Positions 23,889 through 29,921 of a stretch of 35,032 nt of DNA are shown one piece after another. The notes under the pieces are model-generated. The model had not been told where the DNA came from. It was given only the letters and a program-made list of their open reading frames with translations, and searched no databases. The stretch comes from a virus: the IMG/VR virus record IMGVR_UViG_3300025759_000301, positions 1 to 35,032 of that record, one strand, 5' to 3'. The position numbers and the translations under genes are program-made. Each line of letters begins with the position of its first letter. Position 1 is the first letter of the stretch.

Positions 23889-24947
23889 ACACAGCATCGG
23901 GACATTAAAGCGCGACCGGGGTGCTGTGTAGAAGTGGCCGACCGGGTGAGGCAATCGTACATACGGCCAAGGTTAAAGCGAAAGCGGCAATTCCTGTTAC
24001 GGCTCCTTGCACGGGGTAAAAAGCGCCACTCACTCCACAGTCGCTGTGCAAAGCGATGGATGCCAGTTGCGGGCGCGGCTCCGATGTATTAGCCAGAAAA
24101 TCCCAACAGCATAGAGTGGCAGGGTAAGACCAAGGCTTGGTCAAGCTCTGCCAACTACAAACGCTCACCGATGTATTAGTTACCAACCAACCAGCAGTAC
24201 CAGCAGTACACAGCCAGCCAACCAGTACGTACGTACACCAGCAGCCAGCACCCATTACTACCACCACCCACCACCCACCTACCACCCACTGCCACCAAGC
24301 CAGCCAGCGCCATGTGGCTGGTCGAGTTGTCAATTTCTGAAAAATTGGTGGCTGCAACGGCCATACATGGGTGAGTATATGCGGGTTCGGTTCGTTTTTA
24401 GGCGGGGCCGGGTCGGTTCGCATAAATCTGGTTATGTAAACCAACCAGCGCCAGCACGCCCGCCCGCCAGCCGTAACCCGTTGCCCTGTAACCAGTTACG
24501 CCAGCCCGGCCAAGTGTAGCCAGCTACGGCCCCCCACAGCCAGCAGGGGCCAGACCACAGGCCAGCCTATGGGGCAGCCTGCTACCAGCGGCCCCCTGCC
24601 CCCTGTGAAAATCTGATTAGGCATGGCAGCCGTGCACCTGTTCCGGTATCCCCCGGCCCCATAACAGCTACCATGCACAGCCCCCTACATGCCCGCAGCC
24701 TGTGGCCCGCTGTCCGTGCCCATGTTCGAGCAGCTCCCCCCGCTGCCCTGCGGGCCTTCTGTAGATACCTGCCCAAATATATACTCTTTTTTAGCAAGCA
24801 AATAACATGCCTAAAAAAGTAGTGCACAAGTGTATAGTGAATCGCTCAGAATCGCCAAACGCCGTGTAACTGGACTGGATACACCTTTACGGCTCCAAAC
24901 GCGTTAGAAGGCCATTTTAGGACGTTTTAAGCTATGTCTCAAAAGGT
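23889..24947. other. Gene-free C-rich region, possible origin or non-coding RNA
   Basis: No convincing gene is visible. Frames found here are products of CCA/CCAGC-type low complexity and would encode Trp- or Pro/His-rich nonsense. Contents: near-repeats CGACCGGGGTG/CGACCGGGTG (23910-23950); the 12-mer CCGATGTATTAG at 24081-24092 and again at 24168-24179; the inverted repeat GACCAAGGCTTGGTC at 24128-24142; a G-poor tract of ACC/CCAGC words (about 24180-24310); and a very GC-rich stretch (24440-24760). The strand asymmetry and the divergent position suit a replication origin or structured transcript, but neither is shown. Confidence 0.55.
24786..24819. terminator. Inverted repeat with T/A runs
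   Basis: CTTTTTTAG (24786-24794) and its exact complement CTAAAAAAG (24811-24819) flank 16 bases. The arms are A/T-rich, so it may act as a weak two-way terminator or as a protein site. It would close a transcript from the promoter at 23853. Confidence 0.4.
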
Positions 24948-24963
24948 GTGCACATCTGTGCAC
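24948..24963. promoter_or_regulatory. Tandem GTGCAC palindromes
   Basis: Two GTGCAC palindromes start at 24948 and 24958, exactly 10 bases (one helical turn) apart, within TGTGCACATCTGTGCACC. A third GTGCAC is at 24822-24827. They lie about 50 bases upstream of the promoter of the AAA+ ATPase gene and may bind a dimeric regulator. Confidence 0.45.
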
Positions 24964-25013
24964 CTAACGCCCACGCGCCCGCATTTATAGCCATATTTAT
25001 ATGTATTAATTGC

Positions 25014-25042
25014 TTGCATCTTGCTATATATCTATATATATT
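25014..25042 (+). promoter_or_regulatory. Early promoter for the AAA+ operon
   Basis: TTGCAT (25014-25019), a 17-base spacer and TATATT (25037-25042). The predicted start is near 25049, giving a leader of about 58 bases. The same TATATT with a 17-base spacer recurs at the two other early promoters in this window. Confidence 0.6.
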
Positions 25043-25106
25043 ATCTATGTCGAGCGCACGAGGCGCCCGCATTCACTTTTCACTTTTTACGATGGAGTTA
25101 CATATT

Positions 25107-26444
25107 ATGAGCCGCAATTCTTGGTCGAGCCTATGCCAGCACGACGGGTGTACCGAACAAGCAACGAAAGAGGGTAAGGCCGACGGCGTCGGCGCGGGTA
25201 ACGAGGGGTACTATTGCAATAGGCACTATATGCAAAAATACCGTGACCACAAACGCGCCCTTGCTGAGGGAGTACCCGCCGACGAGGAAACGACGACGAC
25301 GACGACGGACGCCGCCGAAACGGCGCACGAGGCGCCCGAACAGACGCCCGAACAGGCGCCCGCAACGTCGGATCCGACGCCCGCGACGCCGCCCACCAAC
25401 GACGCCACAATAGGCGCCGTAGATACAATTCTTAGCGGCGCGGGTTACGATACTTATACCGACGTCGTAACTCAGCGCAATGACTGGATAGCTAACGCCG
25501 CCGCCGCCGCCGCCGAAAATAACGGCGCGACGTTCAGCAACCCAAAAATTGACACGCCCAACGACGACGGCATAGTTGAGCGCCTAAAAGAAATCAGCGA
25601 CGACAACCCGCCGCACGAGGTTTTCTATTCGCTTTTCAAATGGTTGTCACTTGGCGAAAACGTTGCGCTCATTGGCCCGGCGGGTAGCGGCAAAACAAGC
25701 GCCGTACGCGCCGCCGCTGATCTGTTAGGTCTTGACTATTACAGTGTCGGCGCTTGCCAGACGCCGTATGAGCTAACCGGATTTATTTCCGCAAGTGGAG
25801 ATCGGGTGGAGACTTCTTTCTCACGATTCTGTCAGAACGGCGGCGTGTTTTTGTTCGATGAGGTAGATGGTAGCTCACCCAAAGCATTAACGGTATTACA
25901 TGAGGCGCTCGACAACCGACGCCTAACGCTACCCGGCGGCGAGTCGATAGAATTACACCCCTCGTGTTTAATCGTCGCGTCGGCAAACACGTGGGGGCGG
26001 GGCGCTGACCGTACGTATGTCGGACGTAACGCGCTTGACGGCGCGACGCTCGACCGATTTGTACAATTAGCTATGAACTACGACGAGGTATTCGAGTCAG
26101 CCATTTTAGGCGTCGAGCCCGACGCCGAAACGGTAAACGAGCGTGAACGGCGCATTAAAAAGGTTATGCGCCGTCGGTCTAATGTATCAGACGATACCCG
26201 CCGCGCTGACCGTACTGAGTTTATCGGCAATATGCGCCGTATCCGTCGCGCTGTCGAGGAGTTAAACATTAACCATGTCGTTGGTATGCGGGCGGGGCGT
26301 CGCATAGTCAAGCTGATCGAGGGTGGGTATCGAGTAACGTCTGACGACATAAAACTAATCTGCGGCGCGGGTATCGACGACGGAACATGGCGCCGTATAG
26401 GTGAGCATATCGTAACTGGTAGCGAAAATAACGAGGTGCAATAA
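25107..26444 (+). CDS. MoxR/CobS-like AAA+ ATPase with N-terminal zinc finger
   Basis: A 445-residue protein from the ATG at 25107, which has GGAG 10 bases upstream; a longer frame to 24948 would cross the promoter. Residues 10-40 hold Cys10, Cys15, Cys37 and His40, a likely zinc finger. A Thr/Glu/Pro/Ala linker follows (60-100). The ATPase core has Walker A GPAGSGKT (190-197), Walker B GVFLFDEVDG with Asp251/Glu252, sensor 1 SANT (Asn294) and an arginine finger LDRF (318). This is the MoxR/CobS type, which remodels a partner protein often encoded next door. The following gene fits that role and overlaps by one base. Base composition is unlike the rest of the window (GCG/GCC and CGACG words), suggesting transfer. 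Confidence 0.88.
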   Translation: MSRNSWSSLCQHDGCTEQATKEGKADGVGAGNEGYYCNRHYMQKYRDHKRALAEGVPADEETTTTTTDAAETAHEAPEQTPEQAPATSDPTPATPPTNDATIGAVDTILSGAGYDTYTDVVTQRNDWIANAAAAAAENNGATFSNPKIDTPNDDGIVERLKEISDDNPPHEVFYSLFKWLSLGENVALIGPAGSGKTSAVRAAADLLGLDYYSVGACQTPYELTGFISASGDRVETSFSRFCQNGGVFLFDEVDGSSPKALTVLHEALDNRRLTLPGGESIELHPSCLIVASANTWGRGADRTYVGRNALDGATLDRFVQLAMNYDEVFESAILGVEPDAETVNERERRIKKVMRRRSNVSDDTRRADRTEFIGNMRRIRRAVEELNINHVVGMRAGRRIVKLIEGGYRVTSDDIKLICGAGIDDGTWRRIGEHIVTGSENNEVQ

Positions 26445-27253
26445 TGGCGCGTAAAATAATACAGGCGTCGTACGGTTACGACGAGTTACTCGACTATATC
26501 GAAACGGCGCCCCGTAACTGGGAACAAGACTCGTCGGTCAGTAATACGGCGTCGGAGTCTTGGGATCTGGGCGCGGGTTACGATGGCGCTTTACAGCTTG
26601 CTCGTTTTGGTTGGTCGGCGGGGCGTGAGCAGTTACTCGACGCGACGGGCGCCGCAAATAAATCTTGGAGTAACTGCGGCGTCGAGCTAGTGCACGACGT
26701 CGTCGGCGCGGCGCCGGACGTCGGCGCGTATCTGATGGGCGATCCGTACAATATGCTAGCTCTTGACGACGAGGCGCCCGCGCCCGTTGTCAGTATAGCT
26801 GTTCCGGTTGCTATGTCGTGCAATGTTAACGCCCGCTCGTTTGTTAATGCGGGCGCGGGTATCTTGTCGGCGTGTCAAGCACTAGAGGCGGCGGGCTATA
26901 GTGTAGAAATACGGGCGTATATGGGCGCCGTCCGTCGTCAAAAAAGCGCGCTATTAAATGAGGTAACTATAAAGCGGGCGGGCGGCGTTATCGACTACGA
27001 TGCCGTCGCGTTTGCACTAACCCACCCGGCCATGTGTCGTCGGTTACAGTTTGCATGGTGTGAAACGCTACCCGCCGACGTCGAGCCGGATTATTATGGA
27101 TATGGTCAAGCGCCCGACTTTGAACAGTTATTAGATGAGGCCAATATTAGCGCTGATATAATACTACCAACGGTCGACCATGTCCCGACGCCCGCCGACG
27201 GACTACGGCGGGTAGTCGAGGCGTCCAATGGACTGCTTGACGATATAGCATAG
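26444..27253 (+). CDS. Partner of the AAA+ ATPase (DUF7192-like)
   Basis: A 269-residue protein. Residues 35-70 (ESWDLGAGYDGALQLARFGW) and the later strands APAPVVSIAVPVAMSCNVNA, with NAGAGILSACQALEAAGYSV and VEIRAYMG, match my memory of phage proteins of the DUF7192 family, found beside MoxR/CobS-like ATPases. The core resembles a Rossmann-like domain, and the pair recalls MoxR with a von Willebrand A partner, but no MIDAS motif is seen. It overlaps the ATPase gene (ATAATGG) and has the same unusual composition. Its stop codon TAG begins the first hammerhead ribozyme. Confidence 0.75.
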   Translation: MARKIIQASYGYDELLDYIETAPRNWEQDSSVSNTASESWDLGAGYDGALQLARFGWSAGREQLLDATGAANKSWSNCGVELVHDVVGAAPDVGAYLMGDPYNMLALDDEAPAPVVSIAVPVAMSCNVNARSFVNAGAGILSACQALEAAGYSVEIRAYMGAVRRQKSALLNEVTIKRAGGVIDYDAVAFALTHPAMCRRLQFAWCETLPADVEPDYYGYGQAPDFEQLLDEANISADIILPTVDHVPTPADGLRRVVEASNGLLDDIA

Positions 27254-27329
27254 TCGAAACGCCGCCGTAGCGCCCCGTTGGGGTGTTGCGGGGCGTCCGG
27301 TTGGGGTAGCCACCCGCCGCTGACGAGAC
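27253..27329 (+). ncRNA. Type II hammerhead ribozyme 1
   Basis: All core elements are present in circular order for a type II fold. Stem II is GTC (27253-27255) with GAC (27327-27329), including the usual G-C closing pair. The core is GAA (27256-27258) plus A27259 and CTGACGA (27320-27326). Stem III is ACGCC (27259-27263) with GGCGT (27292-27296), extended by CCGTAGCGCCCC/GGGGTGTTGCGG with one bulged G and a three-base loop. The cleavage triplet is GTC, so cutting is expected after C27297. Stem I is CGGT (27298-27301) with GCCG (27316-27319), topped by TGG/CCA. The G of the upstream TAG stop forms part of stem II. Confidence 0.88.
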
Positions 27330-27338
27330 CGGCTGACG

Positions 27339-27355
27339 GGGCGCATACGGCGCCC
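27339..27355 (+). other. Hairpin after ribozyme 1
   Basis: GGGCGC (27339-27344), loop ATACG, GCGCCC (27350-27355). It lies between the ribozyme and the AGGGG ribosome site of the next gene and would sit near the 5' end of the cleaved downstream RNA, perhaps protecting it. Confidence 0.5.
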
Positions 27356-27384
27356 GATTCACATTATCAATAGGGGTATATGCT

Positions 27385-27573
27385 ATGAGTAACGAAACGA
27401 CGAGCGATAGCACAACGGGCGGCGCCGTGGTCACATTAACCGACGCCGATATAGTTACAATCTGCAATGCATTAGGGCATCATATAGCCGATAGAAACGA
27501 GTTAAACGCAATGATCGGCAAGCTATGCCACGGGCGCCGTATCCGTATACCGTCTGATCTAGGCATGGACTAA
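27385..27573 (+). CDS. Small protein of 62 aa, unknown
   Basis: It starts with ATG at 27385 after AGGGG with normal spacing. The first 15 residues are Ser/Thr-rich; the rest (LTDADIVTICNALGHHIADR, then a short basic end HGRRIRIPSDLG) looks like one or two helices. It shares the GC-rich codon style of the ATPase pair and is the first gene downstream of ribozyme 1. No family is recognised. Confidence 0.65.
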   Translation: MSNETTSDSTTGGAVVTLTDADIVTICNALGHHIADRNELNAMIGKLCHGRRIRIPSDLGMD

Positions 27574-27601
27574 CGCCCGCTGTAACCCGCCCCAACCAGT
27601 T

Positions 27602-27639
27602 ACAAACGCCCCGTCTGAGTTTATCGGCGGGGCGTTTGT
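27602..27639 (+). terminator. Strong hairpin, likely terminator
   Basis: ACAAACGCCCCG (27602-27613) pairs with CGGGGCGTTTGT (27628-27639), 12 perfect pairs with a 14-base loop. The T-rich tail is weak. It ends the GC-rich operon segment and can fold from either strand. Confidence 0.6.
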
Positions 27640-27720
27640 GTGTTCGCCTATGCGCCCGCCCGCGCCGCCTCGCTTGTAACTGGCTACAATGCGCCCTTGT
27701 AACTGGCGTGTAACTGGCTC

Positions 27721-27841
27721 GATTGCGTTTGATTGGCTTTGATTGGCTTTGATTGCACTCAACTTGATTACACCCAGTTGATTAGATTAGCCTTTGATTA
27801 GCCTTTGATTGGGGTTGATTAGATTAGATTAGATTAGATTA
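27721..27841 (+). repeat. TTGATT-type iterons and GATTA tandem repeat
   Basis: About nine TTGATT(G/A) units occur between 27721 and 27820, including TTGATTGCACTC at 27749-27760, followed by five perfect GATTA copies (27817-27841). The array ends 9 bases before the -35 element of the next promoter. Together with the terminator it makes up the 27574-27921 gene-free stretch. Confidence 0.8.
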
Positions 27842-27850
27842 AACTTTTCC

Positions 27851-27879
27851 TTGACACCCTTTTGATTAGCTATTATATT
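27851..27879 (+). promoter_or_regulatory. Consensus promoter
   Basis: Perfect TTGACA (27851-27856), 17-base spacer and TATATT (27874-27879). Start near 27886, about 36 bases before the ATG of the next gene. It drives the 27922-29114 genes. Confidence 0.75.
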
Positions 27880-27921
27880 AGCAATACGGCAATGATGCCG
27901 CACCAAACCACGGGGGTTATT

Positions 27922-28188
27922 ATGATAGGATTAGGAACTATATCGGCAACGCAGGGGGCTGTTGCTAACTACGAGCAGGACGAGATGGCTCACTATCTCA
28001 TCCGACACATGCACGGCGATTGGGGGGACGTTCCACCCGAAGACGACAGGGCCAACGATGAGGCGCTGAAAAATGGTAGCCGTCTGGTATCGTCCTACGA
28101 TGGCGGCAAGTTATGGATCATCACAGAGGCAGAGGACGCGACGGGCAGACGCCACGCGACCACGTTACTTTTACCGGAGGAATACTAA
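27922..28188 (+). CDS. Small mobile-element protein, unknown role
   Basis: An 88-residue protein from the ATG at 27922, preceded by CGGGGG; an earlier in-frame ATG lies inside the promoter. The pattern HGDWGDVPPEDDRANDEALK, then RLVSSYDGGKLWIITEAEDA and an LLLPEEY end, is one I know from a widespread family of small proteins on plasmids and phages. Its function is not established. Its TAA overlaps the next ATG (TAATG). Confidence 0.8.
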   Translation: MIGLGTISATQGAVANYEQDEMAHYLIRHMHGDWGDVPPEDDRANDEALKNGSRLVSSYDGGKLWIITEAEDATGRRHATTLLLPEEY

Positions 28189-28562
28189 TGCGAAACCTAA
28201 AAAATCAGTTGATTGAGAATGTTGATGAATTCGTTGAACAGCACGGCGATTTGTCTGGATTTGTATTACTGGCGATGGGGAAATGTAATGATGGGGGCAA
28301 TGGCAAATGTCTGGGCATGGTTGACGGCACAGGCGCACAGATACATATGTTACTGTGTCAGTTACTCGACAACGACCCGACTATATTTTCGGGGTTGATG
28401 TTTGAGTTACTGAAACGCAAGTGCCGCGATAGTGATATGTTTGACCAACTTGTTGATCATATGCCGGAATGGGATGTGGATGAGGATTCGACTCAGCGCC
28501 TTTATACGCTTGATGATATTGTAAACACACTAAAAAATATGGGAGATGAAAACGATGGATAA
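28188..28562 (+). CDS. Acidic helical protein, unknown
   Basis: A 124-residue protein with a strong GGAGG ribosome site before the ATG at 28188. It is acidic and predicted helical; GFVLLAMGKCNDGGNGKCLG is a loop with two cysteines. No domain is recognised. It lies in the small-gene operon between the two ribozymes and overlaps the next gene. Confidence 0.72.
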   Translation: MRNLKNQLIENVDEFVEQHGDLSGFVLLAMGKCNDGGNGKCLGMVDGTGAQIHMLLCQLLDNDPTIFSGLMFELLKRKCRDSDMFDQLVDHMPEWDVDEDSTQRLYTLDDIVNTLKNMGDENDG

Positions 28563-28770
28563 TAATAACGTGGTTACAAACTCAGTTACAGCCCGCGAGT
28601 TTCCAGTTGAAGCGTTTTACGGTTCGATTATGATGCGCGACAATGGGGTATATATGTTAGATGATGACGGAAACGTGCGGCAGTTTATCGCACTGGCTGA
28701 CGCTATGGCCTACAGGGCATGGCTGTGGCCCGATGTATATAAGATTGATAGGGAGGTAGCCGCCGCATAG
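28555..28770 (+). CDS. Small protein upstream of ribozyme 2
   Basis: A 71-residue protein. I choose ATG 28555, which has GGGAG at a good distance, over ATG 28546. It has an Asn-rich start, then FYGSIMMRDNGVYMLDDDGN and an aromatic helix (MAYRAWLWPDVYKI). Function unknown. Its last codons are GCC GCA TAG, and the stop begins the second ribozyme, as with the DUF7192-like gene. Confidence 0.72.
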   Translation: MDNNNVVTNSVTAREFPVEAFYGSIMMRDNGVYMLDDDGNVRQFIALADAMAYRAWLWPDVYKIDREVAAA

Positions 28771-28825
28771 TCGAAACGCCCTACGGGGCGTCTGCGTTGG
28801 ATTGACCACCGCGCACTGACGAGAC
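28770..28825 (+). ncRNA. Type II hammerhead ribozyme 2
   Basis: A compact second copy. Stem II is GTC (28770-28772) with GAC (28823-28825). The core is GAA (28773-28775), A28776 and CTGACGA (28816-28822). Stem III is ACGCCC (28776-28781) with GGGCGT (28786-28791), closed by a TACG tetraloop. The cleavage triplet is GTC with cutting expected after C28792. Stem I is TGCGT (28793-28797) with GCGCA (28811-28815), topped by TGG/CCA (28798-28800, 28806-28808). Compared with ribozyme 1, stems I and III differ in sequence but keep pairing, which is covariation support. Confidence 0.9.
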
Positions 28826-28859
28826 AGGTCACACACTCAAAACGAGAGGGGAATATGTA

Positions 28860-29114
28860 ATGGAAGTCGAGTTTATCAATAAAGAGCAGGATTGGGCTAA
28901 CGAGACTACCCGCTACTGGTTTATAGTATTGGATAGATGCCCGCCGCATGATAGTTACTGCATTGCTGATTGCAACGGAGAAACCACCTTATTGGATCGT
29001 GACGGGTTTCCTCTGCACCGCGAGGATGACCCCATGATGCAGGGCAATTCTTCGGATCGGGAAATATACAACGCATTGATTAACGAATTATCGCTTTATA
29101 CGTTCGACGACTAA
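28860..29114 (+). CDS. Small protein downstream of ribozyme 2
   Basis: An 84-residue acidic protein starting at ATG 28860 with AGAGGGG upstream. It has paired Cys (CPPHDSYCIADC) and an acidic helical end. No family is recognised. It is the last gene before the terminator at 29138. Confidence 0.7.
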   Translation: MEVEFINKEQDWANETTRYWFIVLDRCPPHDSYCIADCNGETTLLDRDGFPLHREDDPMMQGNSSDREIYNALINELSLYTFDD

Positions 29115-29137
29115 AACAGCCCGACAGTTACAAGCGA

Positions 29138-29177
29138 CCCCTCGGCCAGTTACTCTGGTTCGGGGGGTTTCTTTTTT
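29138..29177 (+). terminator. Intrinsic terminator of the early small-gene operon
   Basis: CCCCTCGGCCAG-type left arm (29138-29149) pairs with CTGGTTCGGGGGG (29155-29167), with one bulged C and G-U pairs. TTTCTTTTTT follows (29168-29177). The hairpin overlaps the last codons of the convergent minus-strand gene. Confidence 0.8.
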
Positions 29178-29503
29178 CTCCATCCACGTTCTGAATATCT
29201 CTTCTTGTTACGCATTCCATCTATTTCTATCTGTGCGTCTGATTTCGCCTTTTCTGCCATCGCATGATAGGCATCGTCATCCAAATCCAAATACCTGTGG
29301 AATGGGGTTTTCATATTGATTATGAATCTCCATAGTTCATCAGAACTTTCACGCCTAACGCCGTAAACTTTTTCGCCCGTTCGATTAGTCCCCAGTGCCT
29401 CGCGCACCAATGTCCGGCGATATTCATGCAGGGCCTGTTTGATTACAGAGGCCGCCAGTAACTTGTATGGTGTTACCATATCTACATTTTGATTACTCTG
29501 CAT
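29150..29503 (-). CDS. Partner of the XRE regulator, unknown
   Basis: A 117-residue, mainly helical basic protein. The stretch KLLAASVIKQALHEYRRTLV and the later FHRYLDLDDDAYHAMAEK recall a common type of small phage protein of unknown function that begins with an AVxDYRxAL-like helix. It overlaps the regulator gene by 11 bases and ends within the convergent terminator. Its role next to a regulator could be a second control protein. Confidence 0.7.
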   Translation of the reverse strand: MQSNQNVDMVTPYKLLAASVIKQALHEYRRTLVREALGTNRTGEKVYGVRRESSDELWRFIINMKTPFHRYLDLDDDAYHAMAEKAKSDAQIEIDGMRNKKRYSERGWRKKKPPEPE

Positions 29504-29699
29504 GGGTTACACAGTCCTCCGGGTTCAGTTTTAGATTGGAGCATATTCTCCCCAATGTTGTTGATGAGAATGGCGCACCATTCATCAGCCGATTGAAATG
29601 GAAGTATCCCATACCCATCTGCTCCGATGCACTGCGTTGACTCAAGCCCATTTCCTTCAAGCGGGCCTCAATCCGCATTTTATTCAGTGTTACAGTCAT
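29493..29699 (-). CDS. XRE-type helix-turn-helix regulator
   Basis: A 68-residue DNA-binding protein in the Cro/CI size class. Residues 10-55 (ARLKEMGLSQRSASEQMGMG, then YFHFNRLMNGAPFSSTTLGR) form the helix-turn-helix. The gene is read away from the SSB operon across a 222-base region full of TTGATTGC boxes, with AGGAG before the ATG. It is likely the early switch for both directions. With no integrase found, lysogeny is not implied. Confidence 0.8.
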   Translation of the reverse strand: MTVTLNKMRIEARLKEMGLSQRSASEQMGMGYFHFNRLMNGAPFSSTTLGRICSNLKLNPEDCVTHAE

Positions 29700-29903
29700 C
29701 TTGATTGCACTCCTATTTGATTGCTTTTAGTACATTGCTCGCGCCTTTTCCTCAAAAATTATGAAGGCATTGCGCAGTTGTGTTTTTGATTGCATTCACA
29801 CTAATATAGCAATAAACCGTAATGATTGCCACTTTTTACGCAAATAATCCTTGCACATTGGCATATATGTAGATATATTTGATTGCATGTTGTTTTGATT
29901 ACC
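29700..29903. promoter_or_regulatory. Operator region with TTGATTGC boxes
   Basis: Perfect TTGATTGC at 29701-29708, 29717-29724, 29786-29793 and 29879-29886, plus near copies at 29822 and 29894. The 12-mer TTGATTGCACTC at 29701-29712 is identical to 27749-27760. The box at 29879 covers the start site of the SSB promoter, and the first two lie over the leader of the regulator gene. Confidence 0.65.
29851..29879 (+). promoter_or_regulatory. Promoter of the SSB-RusA operon
   Basis: TTGCAC (29851-29856), 17-base spacer, TATATT (29874-29879). Start near 29886, 36 bases before the SSB ATG. The arrangement is the same as at 27851. Confidence 0.65.
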
Positions 29904-29921
29904 CTAAATCGCGGAGGACAC

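Noticed and set aside
23905-24444. A 179-codon minus-strand frame
   Set aside because: It is Trp/Gly-rich only because the other strand is CCA/CCAGC low complexity. It has no ribosome site and no domain.
24440-24760. tRNA or rRNA fragment in the GC-rich stretch
   Set aside because: No T-loop GTTCGANTC with matching acceptor arms was found.
24948-25106. An N-terminal extension of the AAA+ ATPase
   Set aside because: It would run through the promoter and operator-like palindromes and has no ribosome site. ATG 25107 does.
26340-26346. CTGACGA inside the ATPase gene
   Set aside because: No GAAA with pairing stems nearby; it is ordinary coding sequence.
27721-27841. CRISPR-like array
   Set aside because: Units are 5-10 bases with no spacers; it is a simple iteron or microsatellite array.
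29493-29699. Evidence for a lysogeny module
   Set aside because: A Cro-sized regulator is present, but no integrase, excisionase or attachment site was found.
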